DNA from: Limanda limanda
Taxonomy: Eukaryota > Chordata > Actinopteri > Pleuronectiformes > Pleuronectidae
Reading direction: 5' to 3'
Length of the DNA: 64,000 bases
Assembly (NCBI RefSeq): GCF_963576545.1
Contig: NC_083651.1
Span: 22,618,248 to 22,682,247, forward strand
The notes below the pieces were generated by a model that had not been told where the DNA came from, made no database searches, and was given only the letters and a program-made list of their open reading frames with translations. Positions within the stretch are counted from its first letter, which is position 1, and each line of letters starts with the position of its first letter. The position numbers were made by a program, and so were the translations under genes. Positions 1 to 13,100 of this stretch are shown piece by piece.

Positions 1-157
1 CAAAATTATAAAATTTCTTATATTTATCATCTTCCCTTTTTCTGAAATAACAGATGTGTTCTATAGTAACTCTTTATAACCTTCTGGTAACTGTGGTAAA
101 TCTCTCCCGTGTCTGCATCTTCAATCCATCTGTTGTCGATAACCTAGAAAAATATGG

Positions 158-163
158 TTTATT
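158..163 (-). promoter_or_regulatory. candidate polyadenylation signal of lrp1b
   Basis: AATAAA on the minus strand is the only perfect hexamer between the stop codon at 970 and the window edge. It would give a 3' UTR of about 810 bases. No strong GU-rich element follows, so a more distal signal outside the window is possible. Confidence 0.3.
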
Positions 164-969
164 CAGTATCTGTCTCTTCAGTGTACAGGTCCAGATCCAG
201 GGAATCTGATCGGAGAACATTCAAGGTGGGCTTTTCAATCTCTTTCACCAAAAGACAAGTTCATGTGATATATTACCGTGGAGACGTGGGGGTGAAAAGA
301 GCTCGAAATCCGTGGAAATGGAAAAAGACAAGAGGACCTGTGGAGTTACATAGTGTGTGAGAAAAAGATCATCTTGATCATTATGGCCTTTCGCTGGAAA
401 TCCAGGCAGTAGATCCGTCGGGTACCGCGGATAAAAAAAGAAAAGCCTCGCGAGCGCCGAGCTCCACTGCTCGGACGTGAAGCTTTGTTGTCCGAATGTC
501 ACGTGACATACAAACAAAACAGAACAAAAAGCCTTAGAAACAACTGATGTAACTCTTCTCTACGATAGTATATTTGTCCTAACCTGCCTTCATTACCGTC
601 ACTAACAGACAGAGTCCATATTGAGCTTAAACTAGAAACAGATATGGGTACAGGTTGTAGCACTGCATCTTTAAGGTCCAGACTGTGCACGAGGTGTGGC
701 TTATGGTGTTAATAAAGTTTTTGCAAATCAGCAGCTTCACTTCGGTGTCACACGGTTTACAGCACAGCGCCGTGTAACTCGTGTTTGACGAACATTGGAA
801 AGCAAACAGCTAATGGAAAATAAAACTCTTCAGCACACCAACAAGGACATTATGCTGATGCTAAACCAGTAAAACCTAAAAGCATCTTAGGAAATAGAAA
901 TAAAAATCCTTCTTCGTATTATACATTATACACTGTGGTAAAAAACGGAGTACAAAGTGTAAAGTTAGG
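164..969 (-). other. probable 3' UTR of lrp1b
   Basis: This is the non-coding stretch downstream of the stop codon. I see no splice signal or second reading frame of note. The extent depends on the polyadenylation signal at 158-163, which is not proven. Confidence 0.4.
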
Positions 970-1110
970 CTATGCGGCGGTTTCATGAATTGTCCCCTCT
1001 AATTTCTTTGGGAGTAGCTCTCTCCTCTCGTCAATACTGATGACCGGCTTCCTGCAGTTCTGTCCGTCGATATAAATCTTTGCATACACAGGGTTGGCGT
1101 AGTTCATTGG
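970..1110 (-). CDS. lrp1b: lrp1b e51: end of the tail, second NPxY motif and stop
   Basis: It encodes [19 protein letters not shown], then [18 protein letters not shown] and HETAA with stop TAG at 970-972. NPVY is the distal adaptor-binding motif and ELLPKK contains the dileucine signal of the family. The acceptor is cccatacag|CCA. It joins in frame to either e50 or e49. Confidence 0.97.
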   Translation of the reverse strand, partial: PMNYANPVYAKIYIDGQNCRKPVISIDERRELLPKKLEGTIHETAA

Positions 1111-4100
1111 CTGTATGGGAAAGGAAAGAAGAGGAAATAAATATATGTACACATACATCACTTCACAACAGTGAAAGCCTTAAAGCTGCATTAACATATT
1201 GTTGGCCACTAGGGGCAGCAGAGCAAAATAGAAACACAATGAAATATTATCACTATACAGAAAGTTGTTGATTCAAACAGTTTCCTGTTTAAATCAAATC
1301 AAGAAAACGATTGACATATTTTATTATTCATCTATAGTCATTGTTTCACTCTTAGCTCCAGCTCCTCTAGTGGTGGGTTTAGGTAGAGGACAGTCACAAT
1401 GTTCGCGCAGGAGAGAAATCATGGCGGTTTTGTTAACTAACTAATTAAATGTTTGAAGTAATTTACGGTATAAAATGTGACATTGAAATGAAAACACTAC
1501 TAATAAGGTCCTTTTGATCCGATCACCGGTCAGAAGAATTACAGAATGACGCATCTCTGAGCTAATTAGACACTCTATTGTTTTTCTTCCTCCATTGTTT
1601 ACATGTGATGGATTGTGTGTATTTTCTGCCTTTTGTTGCCACATTCTGTCACAGACGCTCTGTCAGTATGATGCAGAAACTTGATTGTGAAACAAACAAC
1701 AGTTGGAGATTATAGAAGAAAAACAGGGGTAGAATGAGTGGGCTGTTTCCGGGATGGAGAGAGCTTTCATAACATGTTAGCTAATGCTACTTATTTTGTT
1801 AGAATGAAAAGACATGGGATGAAAACAAATGAGACAAAATAAACCATGAATGAAAAACCATAGAGAGTCATGTCACCACCACTGCAGATCAGTGCTGGTG
1901 AAGACAACGTCTCCCACGAAACGTCACAACGTCATCGAACAACAAATACATTTTTTTTTTATACATTTTCTATTTTAAACTAATGATAAGTGCAGCTTTG
2001 ATGGAACTTCCACTGTGATTAAGGCTTTGAGTACAAATACCAGAGCAACGAAAAGCACAAGACACATGGATTCTGTGAACGATCACCCAACAAGCATGAA
2101 CAGCTGATGGCAACATGCAGGAATAAGCCGAGTCCAACACAAAGCCATGCAGGTCCAGAATCCTATTAAAATCACTTGACTGTTTCACAGATGTGAGTGA
2201 TGGACGACTGTGAATGTTACCTTGACTCACATTGGTCTGATTTACGTTAAATATGAACTTAAATTTGGTTCAGATACCAAAGAGTCGAACTCTTTCCCAG
2301 GTAACCGCACAGTGTTTGCTAACAATCTACATGAGGATGATTTTTTTTTTTTTCACTCATGCTGGATTGTAAAGTTTGTAAGAATTCACCTGTCCTGGGA
2401 TTACCTCCTTGGGCACGGAGTTCATGCCCAAGGTTCCAGCGTCGCTGGATTTAACACACCAGCCCTGCAACACAACAAGCACCGACTGTGTTTATGAAGT
2501 TAGACTCACACAGGGATCACAGTCTACTGGTTATCTGCATGTGCACACTTTGTAATCGGTGCAGTTCCGGGTTATATACAGAACCCGTTCATTTAAAAAT
2601 AAAAACAGCATTGAATTAGATAAGTCTGGATTTATTGGGGGCGGAGAGAATGTAGTGGAACATAGAAGCTGCTTCAGATTCAAGCCAAAGCGTCTCGGTT
2701 GGAAAAGCAGCCAGATTGGACCGACAATAGCAGGTGAAAAAGTTGGCAAAGAAAAAGCGGCAGCATTCGAGTTGAAGCTCCAGCAGGTGAGCGGGATAAC
2801 ATCGGCGAAGGTGTTATGATTCATTCGGGAGTGTTAGTTCAGGGCTGGGGGCCATTAACGGAATAAATCACCAGCCAGATGAGACGTCCTATTGGTTCAT
2901 GGCACCTGCACATTCCCGTACACCTGCCAGGTTTTTTACACAAAAATCTTTACAAAGCCTAATGTGATTTAACTTGATATGTCCCGCTGCCAGATATCTG
3001 ATCGAAACAGAAGTTGGAGCAGGGACAAGAAACACAACACCAAATCATTTTCTATGAAGCTGGGAAATTGAAAGTTTGAGGTTGGGCGTTTCCTAAGCTG
3101 CTACTCACCTGCTGCAGCTGGACTGATCATGTGATACAGATCTGCACCAATCGAGTTCACTAAAATCAGCTCCTCACACTGAATTATTAATCTTGTATAT
3201 CTTATAACAGAATAATGCACATAGCAACTCAAATACTAATTAAAAACAAACGCCTGAAACAAAATGTCTCAAAACGAGGTGGTGCAAAATCCTAATATTG
3301 GAAAAAGTGAAATTCTTGTTATAAGGATGTTTTAATACACTAACACATTATCAACAGCTGCATATTTTATATTCTAAAATAATGTGGTCCACAGACATGA
3401 GGTGTCTGATTTTAATTAGTTGAATTAATAATTGGTTAGATAACCAGCTCTTCTCCATATTATGACATGTTTTCTTGTTATTTCTACAAAACCTATGTGT
3501 AGCAAGTTTCCCTGTCGCAGCAGATGATTCAAACTTGTAATAACATTGAACTTTCCCACATTGGAGGACAAACAGTGCCAACGATTTAGTAAAACACAAA
3601 GAATCACTTTGTTGCTGCAGCAAAACAGATAATTACAGCTCAGTGCTAACATGAAATTAAAATTGAATTAAACTGAATATCTTTTATTTTTATTAATTAG
3701 TTTTTGTGGCCATCAACTTTGTGAAGCACTTAGTAACCTTGTTTGGATAAATGTGAGAATATAAATAAAAAGTTTTCTTGAATCTGATCATTTCGGGTTG
3801 TAGGTTTAGTTTGTGCTTAAGGCTTTGTGCTGTTTAGTTTAATACATAGTTCAATAATCAAACCTTGTGAGGGTCCAGGGTGAAGTTGGGTCGCAGCAGG
3901 CTGCCTGCATCAGCATGGTTGTCATGGTCCACTTCATACATGTTGTATGACGGGTTCCCAATCTCCACGTTTATCCCGCCGTTCGTCATGGGCTGTCTCT
4001 GGACACGTTTTCCCCTGAGGTGTGTGTGGAGCCACTCATCATTAACGTGATACACAGACATGCAGGTCAACACACTGTGCAGCGCCTCCCTGTTCCACAT

Positions 4101-7100
4101 GCAGATCACATTACACTGCTCGACACACATGGAGAAGATAGGTTTACTGGGCGGATGTAAAAGCTGAGACCCAGAAATCTGTGATAGTTCTGCAGAATAT
4201 GCTGAAACACGCAAATCTTTTCTCTCATAAATGCATTCATCTTCAGAGAGCTGCGCTGTTACGTCTCTTATTATCTTAATGTATCCACGTCATTACCCAC
4301 CTTTGCCGCCGTCTGCAGATGTAAACACCCCCGACCACCATCACGATCAAGATGACCAACAGGACCAGAGGCACAATGATAGCTATGCTCCCTGCAGAAC
4401 AGAGGGGAGAAGGCGTGGACTGATGAGGAGATGATGTCAGACAGTCACACTTTATATGTTGTCATGTCTGATCATGACCACAAAACGCCCACCTCAGAAA
4501 ATGTGATCTCTTGAGTAATTTACGTGTAGTTTCAATAAAATGGTGTAAAATAAATACTTAACTCAGTCGATAAGTAAATCTCTGGATCTTAATTATAAAG
4601 TCTTTTTTTAAATCAACATATTCCCTTAACTGTATTTTGAAAACGTAAAGCTAGGGTTGGTAATCCTGGAAAAGCTGCAATGAGCAGGCAACACTTTGAA
4701 AATATGCAAACGCTACAACCCACCCCCTCCAGATTGCCCCCCCATCAAAGCTGAGCCAACCCCCCCAAACTCCAAACAAACAAGGTACCAACCCAACCTT
4801 TAACTCGAAGACAGGATGTTCAAAAATAAGATATTCTCCCATGTAGCAACTCAGCTAGAATGGGACATACATACATGTGTTCCTGTGGGAAACTGAAAGG
4901 TTCGATAATAAGGCCTCTTGAAATTCCCTCACCTCCGCTGGTGTTGTCTGATCTGCTGCTTTTAGGGGCGGGTCTCTCACACTGCGTTCCCGCCCAATTG
5001 GCTGAACATCTGAAGGAGGTCAGAATAGAGTATAAATACACTCTCATTAGCGTACGTTTCACAGTAAGCAAATAGACTGCTGAGAAAACACCTTTGCAAA
5101 ATGAACTGCACTACGATGTGACTGTGGCTCACGTGTACAACACATTATGATTCAGACTTTGTTATGAAGTGCTTTGATCCGACAAAAACAAAACACCACC
5201 TGGAGAGAGAGCACTATGTGTACATGTTGTGTCCATTCACGGTGTGCGGCGGATTTACATGTTGAATATTCAGTGCATGAAAGAAAGAAAAAAAAAAATC
5301 AAAGGATGACAGCGGGACAACAAGTCGTCATCTCATTTGTGTTTCAATGGGATTTGATGGCCGTGATGTATGACCCTTGTTAGTGAAGGTGATATCTAAT
5401 TTCACACGACTGACGCAGATGGGTCTGTAAAGCATGAGTGATGCGGTGGGTGTGACTGCATGATGACAGAATGAAATTACCCTAAATTACATGCACTTCA
5501 AGAATCTGAACATCAGGCTATCAAAAATAAGAATGCAGCCCCACACCCGCAGGAAATGAATCACGCCTTCGTCAGACGAAATGTCACAGCAACATGAATT
5601 TTAATGGGAGATTTGGGGCAATGGGGAGTTTGATCTGCTTTGGGAAGTGTAAACCACAGAAATACTGATTCCCAGGGCATTAACGATGAATGACTAATTA
5701 CTGATGAGATTCCTTCAGCCTACCGAGGTGCACGGTATCTATGCTTCGTTGATGACTGGTCCATGACAAACATTCAACTCTCCGTCATGCACAGGTTGCA
5801 AATGCACAGACTGACTCCAACATCACAAACACAGTGCCATGTTTTAGTCCCCCCCCCTGGTTTGAGTGGGGTGTGTACGGACTGCATGGGATGGGTGACT
5901 GGGTGACTGGGTGGCAGTGAGGGGCAGCGGAGGGGCAGCGGTATGCAGCAACTGATAATGTAATAAGTGCCACATCAGCTTATACCTGCTCAAAATTGAA
6001 TAAAAGGATAAATGCTAAAGTTCTTAAGTCAAGGATGTTAGCTTCATATGACATTTATTGTTATACGACCTATTTGACCAATGTTAACACATTTCCAATG
6101 TCTTTATCAGATCTGATATTAGAATATTACCAGAGTTAAAACACAATTGGTCGTCAGAGCAATCTAGGACTGAATTTATTGATGTTGTACCCACTCATGA
6201 GTTAAAAATATATATAAATCTTTACAATAACTATTACTTGCTCCTTTTGAGTGAGGGTTTTCTTTCGTTTCTATGTGGGTCATGGTTCTGTTAGTCTTGA
6301 CACCTTTTGACACATATTGTTGAGCCCTGTGTGGCAAACTGTGAAATGTGAACAGTAGCTATGCAAATACAATTATATTGGATTTACTTTTTTGTGATTT
6401 TGCTGGTTGGTTGTTGGTTTTTGCAGGTTCTGGATCCATGTCAATTACAATTAAGAATTTTGAATAATCATACAATAACAATGGGTACAAATGTTGTATT
6501 TTTAAGTGGGTGAGGGTTGTCCTAAACTAGTACTTTTTAGCTTCTGAGTGTAGAATATAAGAATTTTTTTTAAAAATGGTCATAATCTAGTGAAACAATG
6601 ATCTCAGTATCTTTCAGTTGAGTATTTTCTACCTTAAAAAACGTTTTGACATTTGATTACTTTGTCCCTTATTACATGATGAGTTGCTACAAGGCTGCAG
6701 TGTGACAACGATCCCATGTGCTGGACTGAGGCTGGACTGAGGATGAAGCCGGATGGAGTCAGGGTGGGGGTGTGGACAGAGGGTGTGAGAGGGCTCTGAA
6801 TACAGCTGGAGAGGTGAGAGGGACCTACTTGCAGCGTGGTTTGTTATGAGCTGTTAATGTGCACATCCCCTCATTCTGACAGAAGTAATCGCAGGGGTTG
6901 GCCAGCTCATCACAACGTTGGTTCTTGAACCCTGACGTGCAGCTGCAAAACATTGTGTTGGGAGTGATAACAGGGCCCAGAGAATGTAAACTGTAGAACT
7001 GTAGAACTGTAGAACTGTTTGCTGCTTGGTGAAAGGAGACTGACACACTAGAAAAACCCATTCAGCATCATAACTTGTAAGATGGACTAAGTCAGAGTTG

Positions 7101-10100
7101 TGTCTGCATCAAGCAAACCAGAACAATAAATGATATAAACACAAATCAACTTCACTGCTCACCAGGTGAAGAGGAACATCTGCAAGGGAAGAGTCTGTTA
7201 CTGTGATCTCAGCTTTGAGATGAACAAAATGTATATAACATATATATCATTAATAAAACAAAACAACAAAAATTCAAACTAAATATTATATTCATGCAAT
7301 TCCATATGATTGTGGAAGACATACATTGTGCAAACTATCAAAAATATGTTTTAAAATGCAATAGTGGGCTGCATCTACATTTTAGAATAGACTGTAAACA
7401 AAAATCACAAAATGCTTTTTTTTTTACTGCTAAATACGTTGTCATCCATAAACATAAAAACAATAAAAAGCAGAATTTATATAGAGAGCCAAAGTAAAAT
7501 CTGAAGTTCTGCTCCCTTTTATATTTCAGATTTTAGTTGCCTTTGATACTATTTTTACCCAAACTAGTCTGCCAGGAGGCTTTGAATTTAAGAGGAAACA
7601 CATTCCTCTTGTTTCTTGATAAATCAATAAAATGAGTCAATGACTACATCAAGATACAGAAGCTTAAGGTACCGAAGCCCAGAAATGACATTGTGACTGT
7701 GGCTCTCTACATTTCTTTGCAGTTGGACAAAATTGCACTTTATCATGACTGCATGGATTCAGCCTTGTGAAATGTGTCAGTGTGGAGATTTAGAATATTT
7801 CAATGTGGTGGTCCAATAATAATGTACATCTGCATGTTGAGTTTGAATCTGTTGATACTGAGGTCCATTGGATTATGTTCTACAAATACAACCTAATAAG
7901 GTTCTTCCTATTCAGTCTGTATGGGAAACTATTTAAGGAATAAAACAATACAAAAGTTTAAAACTGCTGCATCAAAAACATATTTCCATCTGAAGAAAAA
8001 GACTGACGCCCACTATTTTGTAAAAAGATGCAGCTGCTAAGCCACCTTTGAGATTTTCTCTACTATAGAATACAAAGTGTTTGTACAGCTGAATAACTTT
8101 TAAAGAAAACTGTTAGTGGACTGAAGTGTTTACTACAGTTGTCTTTACTGCAGTGCTGCTGTATTTTGAATTTTTCTTCAACCTCTTCAGGACTTTAATG
8201 CAGGAATCATTGGAATTACAATTGAAGCAACTCTGCCCTGGAAGGTTGACACTTTGGAGCGGCTTGATGAAATCGACATTTACTCCGAGTATTAAGGTCA
8301 AACTCTATGATTTCTTGACTCAGACATATCCATCATCTCCATAATATCTGTTCTTCTCAGCAAATAATAAACCACATTATCAAGATCAGCTAACCTCATT
8401 GAAAAAGATGGGATCATTTGCATAGAAATTGATTCTATCCCCTGGAATTTGTGATGGAGGATCCCCAATTTCAATTTAACTACAGTGGACAATGGGCATT
8501 TAAATAAATACAGAGTTGCCTTTTGAAATGGATTTCCAATTTCCTGAGAGTTTAACACAGCAATGCATGTTATTATATAGCTGAGGTGCTATTAATATAT
8601 TGGCAGCCCTTGGACTACAATATTTTTGCCGCTGAGTTTGGTGACATGTTCAACCACTGACAAACACCTCAGAGAACATTTCTAAAACCCAAAGACTCAT
8701 AGAGGCCTGACATCAGCTCTTAACTGCACAGAGGAGCCGTGTGAAGATTTGGAAGGGTTTGAAACCATTTTTTTTTTATCTGCCTAAAAACCTTAAGCCA
8801 CAGTGAGATGTCACACAGCATAAGATTGTGAACTGGCACTCCGACCCCCTGCTGGGCCACGGCCTCCACAGAGCGACATCACAACTTCCCCCTAAACTCA
8901 GAGATTTCTTTCCAGAGGACGACGTCTTCTTGAAGGAGGAAAGTGGAACCTCCTGATGATTTTTAGTGCTGCTTCTAAGGCGGGACCTTTCCGGGGCACA
9001 GAGCCAGCATTTGATTGTGAACTGTAAAAGCGTGAGTAATAGGGGGAGAACATTCTCTTTTTTTTCTTTTACCCATTAAGCAGCGACTTACTGACAGAAA
9101 GGCAGGTTGGTGTCGGGGTCCAGGTGACAGGTGCCTCCGTTGTAGCAATATCCATCACACAACTGGCAGCTGGGTGCTATTCTGCCATTTGTGCAACTGC
9201 AGGGTGAAGGAATAATGGATGTAAATGACAGGCGGAGGGCTATACTTTCACAAGAAGCAAAAATGACACGGTAGGTGGTTTTGTCAAACATATGTATAAT
9301 TCATACAACCACGCAGAGTTCACCTGCCTTCTAATTCACCAACGTTACCAAAACCTCAGAAATAATTGAAGTTTAATCATATCAGTTCATGCAGCGTTTC
9401 CAAAAAAATGAAGAGTTAAGCCTCAGCTCTATAACAAAAGGGAATGAGGGACAAGAATAGTGATGAGATACCGGGCACTTACTTGCAAACCACATCTCCT
9501 GTCTCCTCGTTAATGAGGCAGGGTGCTCCGTGACACCGGAGACACTTGTCCACCTCGCACTTGTTTCCCTCAAACCTGGCAGGACACACACACTCCACAT
9601 AGCCACTGCTGGATAGCGTGCAGGCCTTGGAGTTCATACAGTAGTGATGACAGATGTCTGTTCCACATTCAGGGAGATAATTAGAGAGGGGACAGCGTAT
9701 AGTTAGAAACTGGGAACATAGTTTAAGCTGGTTTATATTGGAATCGTACTCGGATTTAATGGGACTTAATTACCCACATCAAATGACATGTCAGCCACGG
9801 ATGAAACGACATTACCCCGCGGGCAAGCAAGAGTGTGAAAATACTAATGACGTGCCGTTGAAATTGTTTTCACCATAACCCATTATGTCAACGCTTTGCA
9901 AAAGAAGATACGATAATTTCAGATGGAAAACACCCAAAGGTTATTTGATGGTGGTATTTGGATTTTGTTTATCTGCAACTAAAGGCAAATGTGGTGTTTT
10001 TGTGAAGAAAATACTTTTGGGGATTGTTTTTGTTCCGAACTCAGTGTGTGAACTTTGAAACGCTTGAAAGTTGTAACGATTTTACGCAGAATAATCAGGG

Positions 10101-13100
10101 ATTCTTTGTTGTGGTTGCTCCTGAAAGGCTAATGTCAATCATGAGGGGCTAACTGGACGATGGTCATTATTTGTTGTGTTTGTTGCCACTGTGGGTGCAG
10201 GACTCACGGTAAAGACAGCGGTCCCCAGTATATTCTGCCATACAGCGGCACACGGGCTGGTTCCCCTGAGTGATGTCGCACGTTCCTCCGTTTAAACAGT
10301 AGTTGTCGCAGATCCTCTTCTCACAGAAAGGCCCAGAGAAACCAACGTTACAGCGGCAAGTGGGCTTACCTGGATGTAAACAAATACATAAAGTAAAAAG
10401 CATGAAAAGACAAAACCCTAACAAGTACTGTTTGTGTAGCCACATCCCGATGGGGTCACACTCTTGTCAGTCAGAGTTGCGTGTCGTATGGAAATGACAC
10501 GGCCACAGTGACCAAGACAGGTGCAGAGCAGCAGAGGTAGTAAAATATATCCATCATTTTCAGACACAAATTCGTGTGTGGGTCAAGGTGAACACAGATT
10601 GGCACATGTGCAGCATAGTAAGGTGCCCCCTTTTCCTCGGTTATATTCTCCAGGTCCATCTCAGGCAACCCAAATCATTCCAGGTCAGACATAAGATGCA
10701 TATAAGTGAGCTCTGGGTCTGCCCGGTTTCCTTACTCGACGGGCATGTCTGGAATATCTCTAACGGGTAGATGTTCAGCAAGCATCCTAATCAGATGTCC
10801 TGGTGACCTCAACCAGGTTCAACCATATCTTTTCCTATTCATATTTTCAATTCTCACAAGTTGTACCCTCTGTTTTATCCTGTTAATTAATCACACTCTC
10901 TGATGTACCTCTTTTACAACAAAACTAGTGGGTGTATGGTCGTATTCAAAAGGGGATTGACTCCTTTTTGTTTGCCTTAGTTTTTTTCCTGACATGACCA
11001 GAAACTCAGAAACTAAGTCTGCTTGCTGTCTTTCCAGTGTTGAATCTTACACTATACAAAGGAAATATAACTATTGCACACTGTTCCTAATGTCATCAAA
11101 CTAAAAGTACACACATGTGAATGGATAGTTACACCCAAAGAAGTTAAATGTGGATCATATCTTCTGCCAGAAAAAGTCTGTGAATCAGAAGAAGACAATA
11201 TTGGTGCGTTTTCCTGTTTCCACGGCAACTCGTCTACATAATAACACAGATCATTCTTTTGGGGATCGTTTCTGGTCACTCTGGTCAGTTCTTCATCTCT
11301 CTCCTCTTCCTCTTGTCCTGCTTTGGTCTCCAACTCCCACAAGCATATCTGGACTATCAGCTGCTAAATGCTCCGTTATGTTCTTGCATTGACTGTACAT
11401 GCTGTGACGTTGATTCTGGGAAGTAAATGGAGTTTTATCACTATACTAACTTGTCTACTGCAGCTGTCAACTAAGTTAATAAGTGTGAAATGAAACAGTA
11501 AAGCAAAAAGCTAAAAGAGTGAGCGACTCTGAAATTGTCTGATAGATCTCAGCTGGACCACAGAGGCAGGTGATAATTCTCTGTGGGTTGATACCATGAA
11601 GGACACGTACATACAGTAATTAGATCCACTATGAATATAAAATATTGATTGTGGCAGCTTTAATGTCTCAGTCACAGAACTCATGCCTGCAGCCGACACT
11701 CAGGACTTAGACTGAATAGATCAGAATGTAAATAGAGAACGTTAGCTTAAGGCTCAGCTTCATATTCAACACAAGGGTCAGACCCAAAATGGAATGGTAG
11801 CTAAAATCTCGTGCTCCATGAACACGATCCTGACATATGACACTAGATATTGCAGTATTGTTCATTGGAGTCAAGAGCACTAGAAAAACTGTTTTTTCCC
11901 CATCTAAGCTTTTCTCTGTTGGAGTGTGTGATTTGTTAGTAAGAGTGAGACATAATCAACAGGTAGAGATATTCCAGTTAGCTCCTAACGTTAGAATACC
12001 TCCACCTTTTCCGCAGCAGACATTTTGACATGTCACAGTCAGAAAAGTGCAGGTGTAAAAAAACACAGATGGCTGAATTCCCTTTAGCATCCTCAGGTTC
12101 TGGGAGCTGGTATATTCTACATGCTGAGTCACTGTCACACTGTCAGGTCTTACCGGGAAGCTTGGAACAAACAGAGCATCATTAATCCTGCTTGCATAGT
12201 GGACAACTAAGTTGCCATGGATACAGGTCTCGCCATGTGGGTCACACACTACGCTTCTTGGTAATTTCACACTCCACAATTCTGGGGCAGGGATAATCTG
12301 GGTTTGAAATGTTCGAGAGACAATCACTCTCCCCCCCAGCCACTTCTCTGTTAACTCAGTGACTGTTGGAGTTTAAGCTTTTCTAAACGGGCAGAGCCAG
12401 GGCAGCTCAGGGGCCATTGAACTACCTATTCTGTGCTGAGCTCTTGTTTTTCATTCCTGTAAAACTCAAGTTAAAATTGGATAATCGCTTCAGGTTTCAG
12501 GTTGTGAAAAAAAGGGTTAGGGTTAACCTTTTTTGCTGTTTATCCTTACTTTAGCTTTAACCACCTCAACTGAGTCATAAATGTTGTGGTTTGGGATTCA
12601 CCACTGTCACATGTAAACTGTGTCTCAATTCAGGGGCTGCATCCTTCAGAAGCTGCATTTAAAGAACGACCGTGTCAAGGTCTACACAGCCCATTAAGAC
12701 CCCCTGCTTCGTGGGCCGGGTGGACCACGTCCTCTGAAGGAAACGGCCCCTGAGTTGAAACACAGCTTTAGGAACATTAATAGGTGTAGTGCTGTCAAAG
12801 GGCACCATACCAACGCCATCGAATTCTCAAGTGGTGGTCAAAGTAATCACACCAAGTAACAACATAAGAAAACATAGCACCTTCAGATGCTGGGGTTGTG
12901 CTCCCTGCCTTTGAATGTCAGTGAATTGCGTCCTCTACAAGGCTAAAGTTAACAAGTGAAGATGAAAAGGCAGCAAAACATCACTAATTCACTTTAGTCA
13001 GAGTGAATGTAAACCTTATGTGATACATGAGAGACAATACAAAGCCAGCCTGTTAAACCTGGACAGTGTGAGCAGCATCCACAGTGTCTGCTGGAGGTGA

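Noticed and set aside
1330..1440. Minus-strand string [10 protein letters not shown] as a tail exon
   Set aside because: No splice sites surround it and similarity is limited to three or four residues.
2690..2780. Minus-strand frame with [10 protein letters not shown] as the missing mammalian-type tail insert exon
   Set aside because: The resemblance to the mammalian insert is a few residues only, there is no good acceptor or donor in the right phase, and e50 already fills the position.
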